Assembly (NCBI GenBank): GCA_902826165.1
Contig: CADEDV010000022.1
Span: 1-48,677 of the forward strand
Length of the DNA stretch: 48,677 nucleotides
Direction: 5' to 3'
Origin: an uncultured Bacteroidota bacterium
Lineage (GTDB): Bacteria; Bacteroidota; Bacteroidia; Chitinophagales; Chitinophagaceae
This document shows, piece after piece, positions 7,808 through 16,444 of the stretch. Position numbers and translations under genes: made by a program. The notes beneath the pieces are model-generated. The model saw only the letters and a list, made by a program, of their open reading frames with translations. It did not search any database and had not been told where the DNA came from. Numbering within the stretch: the first letter of the stretch is position 1; every line of letters starts with the position of its first letter.

Positions 7808-10138
7808 TTACTTTTTGTACCGTTTCCACCAGGGTGAACGTTTGACTATTTCTTCTATGGAGACTTTACTTTTCATCTGTGCGTCTACTACCGCCACCAA
7901 TGCCATATTAAGAATGCTGCGGACAGAACTTCCTAATTGTAATATATGCACCGGTTTTTTTAATCCCAGTAAGATGGGGCCGACTGCATCCGCAGTTTCC
8001 AGCTCTTTCAGCAGGTTATACGCAATATTACCCGCTGCAAGATTGGGGAAAATGAGGGTGTTCACATCCTTATCAACAAGCTCGGAAAAAGGATAATTTT
8101 CCTTCATCAGTTCTTTATTGAAAGCCACACTGGCCTGCATTTCTCCATCCACTATCAAAGATGGCATTTTGGCTTTTACAATCCTTCTTGCTTCTGCCAC
8201 CAGCCGGGCTTCCCGGGAATTGCTGCTGCCAAAATTGGAATAGCTCAGCATAGCTATCCTGGGTGTGATATTGAAATGTTTCACTTCTTTTGCCACCATC
8301 AGGGTGATCTCGGCCAGTTGTTCCGCTGTCGGATTGAAGTTAACGGTTGTATCAGCGAGGAATAAAGGGCCTTTTTTTGTCAGCATCATATACATGCCGG
8401 CAATATTCTGTACACCTTCTTCTGTACCGATCGTTTGAATAGCGGGTCGGATCGTATCAGGATAATTTTTGGCTAAACCGGAGATCATCGCATCGGCATC
8501 GCCGCATTCCACCATCATACAACCAAAATAGTTGCGGTCCTTCATTACCTTCCTTGCCTCATAGGCGTTGAATCCTTTTCTCCCCCGTTTAGCAAAGAAA
8601 AGGTCAGAGTATAAATTTCTTTTTTCCTCCATTGCATCACTACGGGGATCAAAAATGGGCAGGTCATCAATGTCAACGCCATTGGCATCTGCAATGGCCC
8701 TGATCTTATTCTCATCACCCAATAAGATCGGGTAACCGATTCCCTCATCAAAAATGAGCTGTGCGGCCTTCAGTATCTTCAAATTATCTGCTTCGGCAAA
8801 AACGATCCGCTTAGGATCTTTACGGGCTTTATTGCCAAGCACCCGCATCACCTGGTTATCAAGACCGAGGCGGTTATTGAGATTATTCTCATAAGCCTGC
8901 CAGTCAGTAATGGGATTTTTGGCCACCCCGCTTTCCATAGCTGCTTTAGCAACTGCCGGTGCCACGGTTGAAAGTAACCTTGGATCAAGCGGTTTGGGAA
9001 TGATATAATGTTCGCCGAACGATATATTTTTTTCGTTATAGGCCATGTTCACAATATCAGGCACCGGCGTCTTGGCCAGTTCAGCCAATGCTTTTACAGC
9101 AGCCAGTTTCATGGCTTCATTGATCTGTGTGGCTCTTACATCCAGTGCACCCCGGAAGATATAAGGGAATCCCAGTACATTATTTACCTGGTTAGGATAA
9201 TCACTCCGGCCGGTGGCCATGATCACATCCTTTCTTGCTGAGGTTGCATCTTCATAACTGATCTCAGGATCAGGGTTGGCCATAGCAAAAACAATAGGAT
9301 TTTTTGCCATACTTTTTATCATATCAGCGCTGATCACACCACCCTTGCTCAAACCGATAAAGACATCGGCATCTTTCATTCCTTCCACCAATGTTACATT
9401 CTTGCCGGATGCAATGAATTCTTTTTTCAGTTCATCCAGGTCCGTACGGCTTTCATGAATAAGACCTTTACTGTCAAATACCCGGAAGTTTTCTCTCTTT
9501 GCACCTAAGGAGATATATAATTTCATACAGGCAACAGCGGCTGCTCCGGCACCATTCACCACAAATTTTACTTTATCTAATTTCTTCTTTTGAATTTCGC
9601 AGGCATTCAGTAAAGCGGCTGCGCTAATGATCGCCGTACCATGCTGGTCATCATGCATGATCGGGATCTTCATTATTTCCTTCAGCTTTTTCTCAATATA
9701 AAAACATTCGGGAGCTTTGATATCTTCGAGGTTGATGCCTCCAAAGGTGGGCTCTAAAGCTTTAACGATCTGGACAAATTTCTCCGGGTCTTTTTCATTG
9801 ATCTCGATGTCGAATACATCTATGTCTGCAAATATTTTGAATAATACTCCCTTCCCTTCCATCACGGGTTTACCGGCTTCGGGGCCGATATCACCGAGGC
9901 CCAGCACAGCAGTACCATTACTGATAACAGCTACCAGGTTTCCTTTGGCCGTGTATTTATAAACATCTTCTGGATTAGCTGCTATTTCGAGGCAGGGTGC
10001 AGCTACACCGGGTGAATAGGCAAGCGAAAGATCTCGTTGGGTTTTGGCTTCTTTAGTGGGGATGACTTCTATTTTTCCTGGCCTTCCTTTTGCATGGTAT
10101 TCGAGGGCCTGTTGTTTGCGCAATTCGTTCTTGTTCAT
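7808..10138 (-). CDS. maeB: NADP-dependent malic enzyme with C-terminal phosphotransacetylase-like domain
   Basis: This enzyme decarboxylates malate to pyruvate with reduction of NADP+, linking the TCA cycle to biosynthesis. Its 776 residues match the MaeB fusion type. Residues 1-430 are the malic enzyme part: [12 protein letters not shown] near 38-49, then [29 protein letters not shown] and a cofactor-binding [15 protein letters not shown] near 194-208. Residues 430-776 are the phosphotransacetylase-like part ([11 protein letters not shown], then [12 protein letters not shown], then [12 protein letters not shown]). In known MaeB proteins the second part is regulatory, responding to acetyl-CoA, rather than catalytic. 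It is a single gene with its own candidate promoter and terminator. Confidence 0.97.
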   Translation of the reverse strand: MNKNELRKQQALEYHAKGRPGKIEVIPTKEAKTQRDLSLAYSPGVAAPCLEIAANPEDVYKYTAKGNLVAVISNGTAVLGLGDIGPEAGKPVMEGKGVLFKIFADIDVFDIEINEKDPEKFVQIVKALEPTFGGINLEDIKAPECFYIEKKLKEIMKIPIMHDDQHGTAIISAAALLNACEIQKKKLDKVKFVVNGAGAAAVACMKLYISLGAKRENFRVFDSKGLIHESRTDLDELKKEFIASGKNVTLVEGMKDADVFIGLSKGGVISADMIKSMAKNPIVFAMANPDPEISYEDATSARKDVIMATGRSDYPNQVNNVLGFPYIFRGALDVRATQINEAMKLAAVKALAELAKTPVPDIVNMAYNEKNISFGEHYIIPKPLDPRLLSTVAPAVAKAAMESGVAKNPITDWQAYENNLNNRLGLDNQVMRVLGNKARKDPKRIVFAEADNLKILKAAQLIFDEGIGYPILLGDENKIRAIADANGVDIDDLPIFDPRSDAMEEKRNLYSDLFFAKRGRKGFNAYEARKVMKDRNYFGCMMVECGDADAMISGLAKNYPDTIRPAIQTIGTEEGVQNIAGMYMMLTKKGPLFLADTTVNFNPTAEQLAEITLMVAKEVKHFNITPRIAMLSYSNFGSSNSREARLVAEARRIVKAKMPSLIVDGEMQASVAFNKELMKENYPFSELVDKDVNTLIFPNLAAGNIAYNLLKELETADAVGPILLGLKKPVHILQLGSSVRSILNMALVAVVDAQMKSKVSIEEIVKRSPWWKRYKK

Positions 10139-10195
10139 ACCGGATTTTTATTATTGATCCATTCCGCACATTCCTTGTTTCGGGGCTGCAAGGTA

Positions 10196-10203
10196 CAAAA
10201 TTA
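10196..10203 (-). promoter_or_regulatory. Candidate promoter of maeB
   Basis: The minus strand reads TAATTTTG, an exact TAnnTTTG match, 57 bases before the maeB ATG. A TTTG (minus strand 10229-10226) lies 22 bases further upstream, close to the expected -33 spacing. Confidence 0.55.
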
Positions 10204-10272
10204 TAATCCGAATGCAGATAACAGGCAAACAGTGGTCCGTTTTAATAAAGGAGGTAAGCTTTTACCCGGTGC

Positions 10273-10683
10273 TTAAAGCTTCGTGACTTTTACTTCTGCT
10301 TTGATCTTATAAAAAGGAACGGGCAATGAATGAGTGCCCGGGTAGGGGTAAAGATTAAGAAATTCTATCTTATAATTTTCGATGATCGTATCGGTTGGAA
10401 ATTGTGGGAAAAAGGAATATGTGGAAAGTTTTACCGGGTAGGTAGTATTGTTTTTAGTAAAGGAAAATTTGGCAACTGCAGCTCCTTCCCATACACATAT
10501 CATTTTATCCGGGCAGCGGGAATCGGTGATCAGGCTGTCAAAACAGAGTGAAACGGTTTCTGTGTTATTGACATAGTTCTTACAATCTGCTAAACGTAAC
10601 AGGTTGGGGTTTTCAGTCTCTCCCGATTTTTTGCAGGAAAAAACAGTAAAAGCAACCACCAGGCAAAATATTACAACTCTCAT
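10273..10683 (-). CDS. Small lipoprotein of unknown function
   Basis: The start was placed at the ATG at 10683, because from there the product has a clean lipoprotein signal (MRVVIFCLVVAFTVFSC, lipid-modified cysteine at residue 17). A longer frame exists upstream but destroys that signal. The mature part of about 120 residues has the pattern DSRCPDKMICVWEGAA with two conserved cysteines, which I recall from small Bacteroidota lipoproteins of unknown role. The rest looks like an all-beta domain. GGAG lies just before the start. It sits 53 bases after the M20 peptidase stop on the same strand, so the two may be cotranscribed. Confidence 0.75.
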   Translation of the reverse strand: MRVVIFCLVVAFTVFSCKKSGETENPNLLRLADCKNYVNNTETVSLCFDSLITDSRCPDKMICVWEGAAVAKFSFTKNNTTYPVKLSTYSFFPQFPTDTIIENYKIEFLNLYPYPGTHSLPVPFYKIKAEVKVTKL

Positions 10684-10736
10684 ATCTCCGTTTATTGTTC
10701 CTGACAACTGCGGAAAATATATCGTTGCACGAAAGA

Positions 10737-11918
10737 TCAGCTTTTAACACTGCTGCCCAGCCAGGCCATCATACCCATCCCGATCTCAATGGCCGATTCA
10801 TCAATATTAAAAGTGGGAGTGTGTACGCCTGACGTGATCCCTTTTTCTTTATTCATCACACCCAGCCGGAAAAAACAACCGGGTATCTGTTGGGAATAAT
10901 AGCCAAAATCTTCAGCTCCCATTCTTTTTTCAGTTTCTTCCACATTAGATTCGCCGATAAATGCCACCGCTTTTTCTTTGGTGATCTCATTCAATGCTTC
11001 ATTATTATAAACAGAAGGATAACCCACGTCGATCAGCAGGTCTATTTCTCCGCCCATACTATGTACAAGATCAGTTGCCATTTTCCGGATCAGGTCATGT
11101 GCTTTGAACCGCCAGGTTTCATCCATGGCTCTGAATGTTCCTTTCAGTTTTACTTCATTTGGAATCACATTGGTGGTTTCACCACCTTTGAAAGAAGTAA
11201 TGGATAAAACAGTTGGATTATGCGGATCATTGTTGCGGCTTACCACCTGTTGCAATGCTATAATGAGATGAGATGCGATCAGTATCGGGTCGGTACATAA
11301 ATGAGGAGAAGCGGCATGGCCCCCTTTTCCTTTTATAGTGATATACAATTCATCGGCACTGGCCATTACTTTACCGGCCCGGAAACTCATTTTTCCAACC
11401 GCTAAACCGGGATGCACATGCAAACCAAAAATGCAGCCAGGTGCCGGGTTGTCCAGCACGCCTTCTTTAATCAGGAGGCTGGCACCGCCGGGATTTTTTT
11501 CTTCACCCGGCTGAAAGATCAGCTTGATCGTTCCTTCCCATTCGTTACGTAATTCATTCAGGATTTTTGCTGCACCCAATAAACAAGTAGTATGCACATC
11601 ATGACCGCAGGCATGCATCACGCCGTCATGGGTTGATTTATACGGCACTTCATTTTCTTCCTGAATGGGCAATGCATCCATATCGGCACGCAGAGCAATG
11701 ACTCTTGAATTGGGGTTACGTCCTTTTATTAAACCGATAACGCCGGTAGTGGCTTTTATGTCAAAAGGGATACCCAGTTCAAAGAGCTTGTCCTGTACAA
11801 ATTTCGATGTTTCATATTCCTGGTAGCTTAATTCAGGATGTGCATGAAGGTAGTGGCGGATGCCGATGAATTCCGGTGCATATTGTTTGGCCAGTGCTTT
11901 GATCTTCTCTGCTATCAT
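10737..11918 (-). CDS. M20 family metallopeptidase / amidohydrolase (hippurate hydrolase-like)
   Basis: A 393-residue zinc-dependent hydrolase of the M20D group, which cleaves N-acyl amino acids or related amides. Visible motifs are RADMDALPIQEE (77-88), the metal-binding HACGHDVH (102-109, with Cys104 and His106), FQPGEEKNPGG with Glu139/Glu140 (the general base and a metal ligand), and a C-terminal MGAEDFGYYSQQIPGCFFRLG. The dimerisation domain begins near GKGGHAASPH. No signal peptide is present, so it is cytoplasmic. A TACTTTTG box ends four bases before the ATG, which would give a nearly leaderless transcript. The substrate cannot be told from the sequence. Confidence 0.93.
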   Translation of the reverse strand: MIAEKIKALAKQYAPEFIGIRHYLHAHPELSYQEYETSKFVQDKLFELGIPFDIKATTGVIGLIKGRNPNSRVIALRADMDALPIQEENEVPYKSTHDGVMHACGHDVHTTCLLGAAKILNELRNEWEGTIKLIFQPGEEKNPGGASLLIKEGVLDNPAPGCIFGLHVHPGLAVGKMSFRAGKVMASADELYITIKGKGGHAASPHLCTDPILIASHLIIALQQVVSRNNDPHNPTVLSITSFKGGETTNVIPNEVKLKGTFRAMDETWRFKAHDLIRKMATDLVHSMGGEIDLLIDVGYPSVYNNEALNEITKEKAVAFIGESNVEETEKRMGAEDFGYYSQQIPGCFFRLGVMNKEKGITSGVHTPTFNIDESAIEIGMGMMAWLGSSVKS

Positions 11919-11922
11919 GGCT

Positions 11923-11930
11923 CAAAAGTA
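11923..11930 (-). promoter_or_regulatory. Candidate -7 box directly before the M20 peptidase start
   Basis: The minus strand reads TACTTTTG, an exact TAnnTTTG match, separated from the ATG by four bases. If used, transcription would start at or inside the start codon region, making the mRNA leaderless or nearly so. Confidence 0.5.
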
Positions 11931-11966
11931 CTACTTAGCGCCGAAGGGCTGTACTGTACCCATAAA

Positions 11967-11996
11967 AAATCCCCGGCTGGTAACAGGCGGGGATTT
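11967..11996 (-). terminator. Terminator after the SPOR-domain gene
   Basis: AAATCCCCG (11967-11975) pairs with CGGGGATTT (11988-11996). An inner CTG/CAG pair closes a GTAA loop. On the minus strand the stem is followed by a run of T, and it lies 20 bases after the stop of the SPOR gene. Confidence 0.75.
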
Positions 11997-12016
11997 TGCA
12001 TAATAGAGGATATCTT

Positions 12017-12490
12017 TTAGGGTGTGATCTCCATTTCATTTTCTTCGTATTTACCTGGCTTCACTTCTACTTTATCAGGCATGACAAACACACCTTTTGG
12101 AAAATAGACCTTCAACCTCTTCTGGTATTCCTCCGCTTCTTTTCTTTCTTTGAAATTGCCCACTTTGAGTTTATAATAAGGCGACTGGTGCCACATATAT
12201 GCTTTGAGTTCAGGAAAGAGGGTGTACACTTTTGTTTTAGCTGCAATGGCTTCATCCCGGTTATTGGTGGTAATGATCATCAGGCGGAAACCCTTGGCAA
12301 TACGGCGGGCATCCCGGCTGGTCTCTTCATTGATCTGCACCTGTTTTTTAACCAACAGGTCCAGCCGCGGATCTTTATGAACCACGATAGCATTAGTATC
12401 TGTTGTTTTTTTCCAGGTGCTGTCCTGTGCATGACTTGTTACTGCAAAGAATACAACTGCTATAAAAGAGATCATTTTCATATATCGCAT
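12017..12490 (-). CDS. Exported SPOR-domain protein
   Basis: The ATG at 12490 was chosen because it gives a signal peptide (MRYMKMISFIAVVFFAVTSHA) and avoids overlap with the upstream gene. A longer TTG-initiated frame would overlap that gene. The 157-residue product has a SPOR-type domain in its second half: GFRLMIITTNNRDEAIAAKT, then YYKLKVGNFKERKEAEEYQK. SPOR domains bind denuded glycan strands of peptidoglycan, often at division sites, but this one stands alone without a partner domain. It starts 22 bases after the stop of the truncated aldehyde dehydrogenase, so the two are probably cotranscribed. Confidence 0.8.
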   Translation of the reverse strand: MRYMKMISFIAVVFFAVTSHAQDSTWKKTTDTNAIVVHKDPRLDLLVKKQVQINEETSRDARRIAKGFRLMIITTNNRDEAIAAKTKVYTLFPELKAYMWHQSPYYKLKVGNFKERKEAEEYQKRLKVYFPKGVFVMPDKVEVKPGKYEENEMEITP

Positions 12491-12512
12491 AAAGACAAAT
12501 ATCTTACCAAAA

Positions 12513-13466
12513 TTAATAACCACCACCAGCCCCGGCAATATTCTCTACGGGATGCCAGGTTGTTTTTATTTCCTGGGTATCCATAATGAAATAAGGTGAC
12601 TCACCTTCTTCACTATACCAGTTTATTTTATCATAGAAAGAAACCCGTTTCAGGTTAGAAGCTGATTTCTCCCGTATCATTTTCTGTGTATCAGAATCGT
12701 TTTCGCAGTAAAGGGTTGCATTAACATCCATATGATCAACGAACCAGCTGGTCAGTTCTGCGGGTTTGCCTGTTAAAATATTGACAACTCCGCCGGGCAG
12801 GTCAGATGAGTTCAGTACTTCTGCAAACGTAACTGCACAGAGTGGTTTTGTTTCAGATGCCAGCACCACGCAGGTATTACCGCCGGCAATAACAGGTGCA
12901 ATAACAGACACTAAGCCTAATAAGGAATCGCCCTGTGGTGCAATGACAGCAACAACTCCTGTCGGCTCGGGCACGGAGAAATTAAAATGGGAAGAGGCCA
13001 CCGGGTTCACCGCACTGAACAGTTGCTGAAATTTATCACACCAGCCGGCATAATAGATCAGCCGGTCAATAGCAAGATTCACTTCTTTTTCTGCTTTTGC
13101 TTTCGTGGCATCCTGTTGCACAAGCTCTTCAATAAATTGTGCTTTTCTGCCTTCCAGCATTTCCGCCATGCGGTATAAGATCTGGCTGCGGTTAAAAGCA
13201 GCCCTGCTGCTCCACCCGCCAAAGGCTCCTCTTGCCGCCACAACAGCGTCGCGGAAATCTTTTCTTGAACTCAGGCATACGTTGGCCAGCTTTTTTCCGG
13301 CTGCATTTTCCGGCTGGTAATATCTTCCTGACTCGGTGCGGGGGAATTGCCCGCCGATATAAATCTTGTAGGTTTTTAAAACTTCTAATCTTTTAGAAGA
13401 AGCTCTTTTCTCCAGTCCGTTCTCACTGATACTTAAAGATGATTTTTTAATTATTGCTTTGCCCAT
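12513..13466 (-). CDS. Truncated, catalytically inactive aldehyde dehydrogenase-like protein
   Basis: The ATG at 13466 was preferred over an in-frame GTG at 13505, giving 317 residues against about 480-500 in normal family members. It aligns with the N-terminal cofactor domain of its neighbour (IYIGGQF, then YYAGWCDKFQQL, then LPGGVVNILTG). Every key site is altered. PWNFP is PQGDS, the cofactor-binding VVLKPAE is VVLASET, the ELGGK region with the general-base Glu is RVSFYDK, and the frame ends before the position of the catalytic Cys. The C-terminus is a Gly-rich AGAGGGY. The frame is intact, so it looks like a retained pseudoenzyme rather than a decaying gene. The active enzyme lies just upstream. 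Confidence 0.85.
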   Translation of the reverse strand: MGKAIIKKSSLSISENGLEKRASSKRLEVLKTYKIYIGGQFPRTESGRYYQPENAAGKKLANVCLSSRKDFRDAVVAARGAFGGWSSRAAFNRSQILYRMAEMLEGRKAQFIEELVQQDATKAKAEKEVNLAIDRLIYYAGWCDKFQQLFSAVNPVASSHFNFSVPEPTGVVAVIAPQGDSLLGLVSVIAPVIAGGNTCVVLASETKPLCAVTFAEVLNSSDLPGGVVNILTGKPAELTSWFVDHMDVNATLYCENDSDTQKMIREKSASNLKRVSFYDKINWYSEEGESPYFIMDTQEIKTTWHPVENIAGAGGGY

Positions 13467-13502
13467 TTTATTTCCCTTTTTATTCGCAGGAATGATTTGG
13501 AA

Positions 13503-13565
13503 CACGAAGACACAGAGGCACTAAGCAAGATAATTCCTGCTTCCCTGTGCCTCTGTGTCTTCGTG
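13503..13565. repeat. Perfect 18-bp inverted repeat between the two aldehyde dehydrogenase genes
   Basis: CACGAAGACACAGAGGCA (13503-13520) is the exact reverse complement of TGCCTCTGTGTCTTCGTG (13548-13565), with a 27-base spacer. A further pair, GGAACAC and GTGTTTC, flanks the arms imperfectly. The spacer itself contains an imperfect AGCAAG/CCTGCT hairpin. The arm sequence resembles palindromic intergenic repeats I have met in diverse bacterial genomes. It may act as a terminator for the upstream gene, or be a small mobile palindrome. Confidence 0.8.
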
Positions 13566-13596
13566 CATCTGTGTTTCAAAATTGTATTTTCTTCAA

Positions 13597-15096
13597 TTAA
13601 ACAATGCTTACATACGCTGCAAGTCCATGCAATCCCCCCTCTCTTCCAAACCCACTTTCTTTATAACCGCCAAACGGTGATGTGGGGTCGAACTTGTTGA
13701 AAGTGTTGGCCCAAACCACACCAGCTCTCATTCGTTTCGTCATATTAAAGATCTTTGATCCTTTATCCGTCCACACACCTGCACTTAATCCATAGGGTGA
13801 GTTATTAGCTTTTTCAATTACTTCATCATCTGTCCGGAAGGTGAGGACTGATAATACCGGTCCAAAGATTTCTTCCTGTGCTATCCGGTTGCTTTGTGCA
13901 ACATTGGTAAAAAGGGTGGGGCGGCAGAAAAATCCTTTACCCGGCAGGTGGCAACTGCTCTCATACATCTCAGCACCTTCTTTTTTACCAATACTGATGT
14001 ATTTTTTGATCGTTTCTAATTGGGCTTTGGAATTGATCGCACCGATATCGGTATTCTTATCCAACGGATCACCAACGATCAATGATTCCAGCCGGTCTTT
14101 TAATTTCCGGACCACTTCTTTAGCCACCGATTCCTGTACATATAACCGTGAACCGGCGCAGCATACATGGCCCTGGTTAAAAAAGATACCATTGATGACA
14201 CCTTCCACGGCCTGGTCGATAGGGGCATCTTCAAAAATGATATTGGCGGCTTTACCGCCCAGTTCCAGGGTCACTTTTTTATTCGTACCGGCAATAGCCC
14301 GTTGAATGATCTTGCCTACTTCCGTTGATCCCGTGAAAGCAATTTTATTGATGTCGGGATGATTAACAATAGCAGCACCCGTGGCGCCGGCACCGGTTAA
14401 TATATTCACCACACCCGGGGGCAGGTCTGCTTCCTGTATGATCTCGGCCAGTTTCAATGCAGTCAGCGGCGTTGTTTCAGCGGGTTTTAATACAACGGTG
14501 TTGCCTGTTGCTAAAGCCGGTGCAATTTTCCAGGCGGCCATTAATAAAGGAAAATTCCAGGGAATGATCTGCCCGGCAACTCCCAGGGGTTCTGTTCGTC
14601 GATTTGGAAAAGCATATTCCAATTTATCAGCCCAGCCTGCATAATAAAAGAAATGATTGGCAGCGGTGGGTACATCAAAGTCGCGGCTCTCCCGGATCGG
14701 TTTACCACCATCCAATGTTTCTATGATGGCGAGTTCCCTTGCTTTTTCCTGCACCATTCTCGCTATACGGAAAATATATTTGGCTCTTTCTTTAGCCGGC
14801 ATTTTCTTCCACACTTTATCATAAGCAGATCTTGCTGCTTTCACTGCTTTGTCCACATCAGCAGCATTGGCATCGGCCACTTCGCTCAGTTTTTCTTCAT
14901 TCGCCGGGTTGATGGTGCCGAAATATTTTTTACTCAAGGGTTGCTGCCATTTACCATCGATGAACAGGTCATATTGCTTATTGATGGTCGCTGCACTTTT
15001 GCTTTCCGGTGCTGGTGCATAGGTCCACGAAGTATCAAATTTTAGTTTGATCGTGTTGGATTTCTTTGCAACAGCCTTTTTTGTTTTTACCGCCAT
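13597..15096 (-). CDS. Aldehyde dehydrogenase (active)
   Basis: The ATG at 15096 gives 499 residues, a normal family length. The longer upstream frame has no family similarity. After a lysine-rich N-terminal tail come the cofactor motif IIPWNFPLLMAAWKIAPAL, VVLKPAETTPL, FTGSTEVGK, the general base Glu278 in LELGGK and the catalytic Cys312 in FFNQGHVCCAG. The C-terminus has EEIFGPVLSV and PFGGYKESGFGREGG. It oxidises an aldehyde to an acid with NAD(P)+. Next to deoC, acetaldehyde from deoxyribose-phosphate cleavage is a natural candidate substrate, but this is inference. Gene order is deoC, this gene, then the inactive paralogue. Confidence 0.95.
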   Translation of the reverse strand: MAVKTKKAVAKKSNTIKLKFDTSWTYAPAPESKSAATINKQYDLFIDGKWQQPLSKKYFGTINPANEEKLSEVADANAADVDKAVKAARSAYDKVWKKMPAKERAKYIFRIARMVQEKARELAIIETLDGGKPIRESRDFDVPTAANHFFYYAGWADKLEYAFPNRRTEPLGVAGQIIPWNFPLLMAAWKIAPALATGNTVVLKPAETTPLTALKLAEIIQEADLPPGVVNILTGAGATGAAIVNHPDINKIAFTGSTEVGKIIQRAIAGTNKKVTLELGGKAANIIFEDAPIDQAVEGVINGIFFNQGHVCCAGSRLYVQESVAKEVVRKLKDRLESLIVGDPLDKNTDIGAINSKAQLETIKKYISIGKKEGAEMYESSCHLPGKGFFCRPTLFTNVAQSNRIAQEEIFGPVLSVLTFRTDDEVIEKANNSPYGLSAGVWTDKGSKIFNMTKRMRAGVVWANTFNKFDPTSPFGGYKESGFGREGGLHGLAAYVSIV

Positions 15097-15303
15097 AATT
15101 TTTTTATTTACCCGGCGATTGTAACTCTGCTCATCGCCTGTTGTGTCACACACTTCATCGTTCCGAATTCTATTTATCAATATTGAACCCCGACGGAGTT
15201 CTGAAAACATTTCATCCATCATTTATACCGGATTGCATCCGGGCTACCTGTATTTAATCCCTAAGGGACTATGAAGAACTCGTCAATCTTTACGGTTTTA
15301 AAG

Positions 15304-15320
15304 CCCCTCCTGCGGAGGGG
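15304..15320 (-). terminator. Hairpin after deoC
   Basis: CCCCTCC (15304-15310) pairs with GGAGGGG (15314-15320) across a three-base loop. On the minus strand it follows the deoC stop by about 12 bases and is followed by CTTTAAAAC. Compact hairpins of this CCCCTCC/GGAGGGG type are common between genes in this phylum. Confidence 0.6.
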
Positions 15321-15332
15321 TTTGGGGAGGCC

Positions 15333-16253
15333 TTAATCCACACTAAAATAATTTGCACTCTGGTACAACCCCGTTTCTCCTTTCACGATCTGCATCAGCA
15401 CATCATTAGCCAGGCTGCTGGCACCAAAACGAAACCATTCATTGCTCAGCCAGTCTTCGCCCAGTACTTCTTTCAGCATCACTAAATAATGAAGGGCCAG
15501 TTTTGATTTGGAAATACCACCCGCCGGCTTCATCCCGATCATCTTCCCGGTCTTATAATAAAAATCACGGATGGCTTCCAGCATGACTAAGGTGACTGGC
15601 ATCGTAGCGGCGGGCTGAATTTTACCCGTTGATGTTTTAATGAAATCAGCCCCGGCATGCATGGCAATATCGCTGGCACGGCGAACCTTATCATAAGTGC
15701 CGAGTTCACCGGTCTCTAATATTACTTTTAACCGGGCTTCTCCACAGGCTTCTTTGATGGCAGCAATTTCATCAAACACAAAATTGTATTCACCGGCATG
15801 AAATTTTCCGCGGCTGATCACCATGTCCACTTCATCAGCACCCTGCGCCACGGCATATTTGGTATCCCTGATCTTGATATCTCTTGTTGCCTGTCCGCTT
15901 GGAAAAGCGGTAGCCACGGATGCTACTTTTATTCCCGAACCTTCTAAAGCTTTTTTGGCCACTTTCACCATGGTTGGATACACACAAACTGCTGCCACGG
16001 TGGGAATACCCGGTATTGCATCATGCGGGTGCATGGCTTTGTAGCAAAGTTGTTTCACTTTGCCATCAGTATCCTTCCCTTCCAGTGTGGTGAGATCGAT
16101 CATATTCAGCACCAGTTTCAACCCGTTCATCTTGGTTTCGTTCTTGATACTGCGTTTGGTAAAACGGGAAGCTCTTTCTTCCACACCCACCTGGTCAATG
16201 CGGGGCGACAGGGAAAAGTCGGGGACAAGCTTTACTGATTTGGCAACCGCCAT
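15333..16253 (-). CDS. deoC: Deoxyribose-phosphate aldolase
   Basis: This enzyme cleaves 2-deoxy-D-ribose 5-phosphate to glyceraldehyde 3-phosphate and acetaldehyde in deoxynucleoside catabolism. The 306 residues include an N-terminal extension of about 45 residues before the family core starts at NMIDLTTLEGKDTD. Core motifs are AAVCVYP (88-93), VATAFPSGQ, GADEVDMVI (138-146), the Schiff-base lysine Lys206 in DFIKTSTGK and Lys242 in GMKPAGGI. The other genes of the classical deo operon are absent. Instead, two aldehyde dehydrogenase-type genes lie downstream on the same strand. A TACATTTG box precedes the gene. Confidence 0.96.
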   Translation of the reverse strand: MAVAKSVKLVPDFSLSPRIDQVGVEERASRFTKRSIKNETKMNGLKLVLNMIDLTTLEGKDTDGKVKQLCYKAMHPHDAIPGIPTVAAVCVYPTMVKVAKKALEGSGIKVASVATAFPSGQATRDIKIRDTKYAVAQGADEVDMVISRGKFHAGEYNFVFDEIAAIKEACGEARLKVILETGELGTYDKVRRASDIAMHAGADFIKTSTGKIQPAATMPVTLVMLEAIRDFYYKTGKMIGMKPAGGISKSKLALHYLVMLKEVLGEDWLSNEWFRFGASSLANDVLMQIVKGETGLYQSANYFSVD

Positions 16254-16275
16254 AACTTGGATAGTATTAAAGAAT

Positions 16276-16283
16276 CAAATGTA
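16276..16283 (-). promoter_or_regulatory. Candidate -7 box for deoC
   Basis: The minus strand reads TACATTTG, an exact TAnnTTTG match, 22 bases before the deoC start codon. No matching TTG was found at the -33 spacing. Confidence 0.5.
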
Positions 16284-16444
16284 GCTAAAGTTATGGGAAT
16301 CGGGATAGGACGGTACTTACTAAAAACAGCTTAGCCATCCATAAAGTCTTTCTGTTTGTTTGCCTTGATTACTTTAAATTCGGAATTCGTTTCCGCCGCA
16401 AGTATCACCCGGAAAAATCATCTAACAAAAAAAACTATACTGCA

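Noticed and set aside
12491-12538. TTG-initiated extension of the SPOR gene
   Set aside because: It overlaps the previous gene and puts 16 residues before a good signal peptide.
13467-13505. GTG-initiated extension of the inactive aldehyde dehydrogenase
   Set aside because: The added 13 residues come from the edge of the palindrome and have no family similarity. The ATG at 13466 is preferred.
15097-15222. Longer N-terminus of the active aldehyde dehydrogenase
   Set aside because: The extra 42 residues do not resemble the family, and the shorter start gives the normal length.
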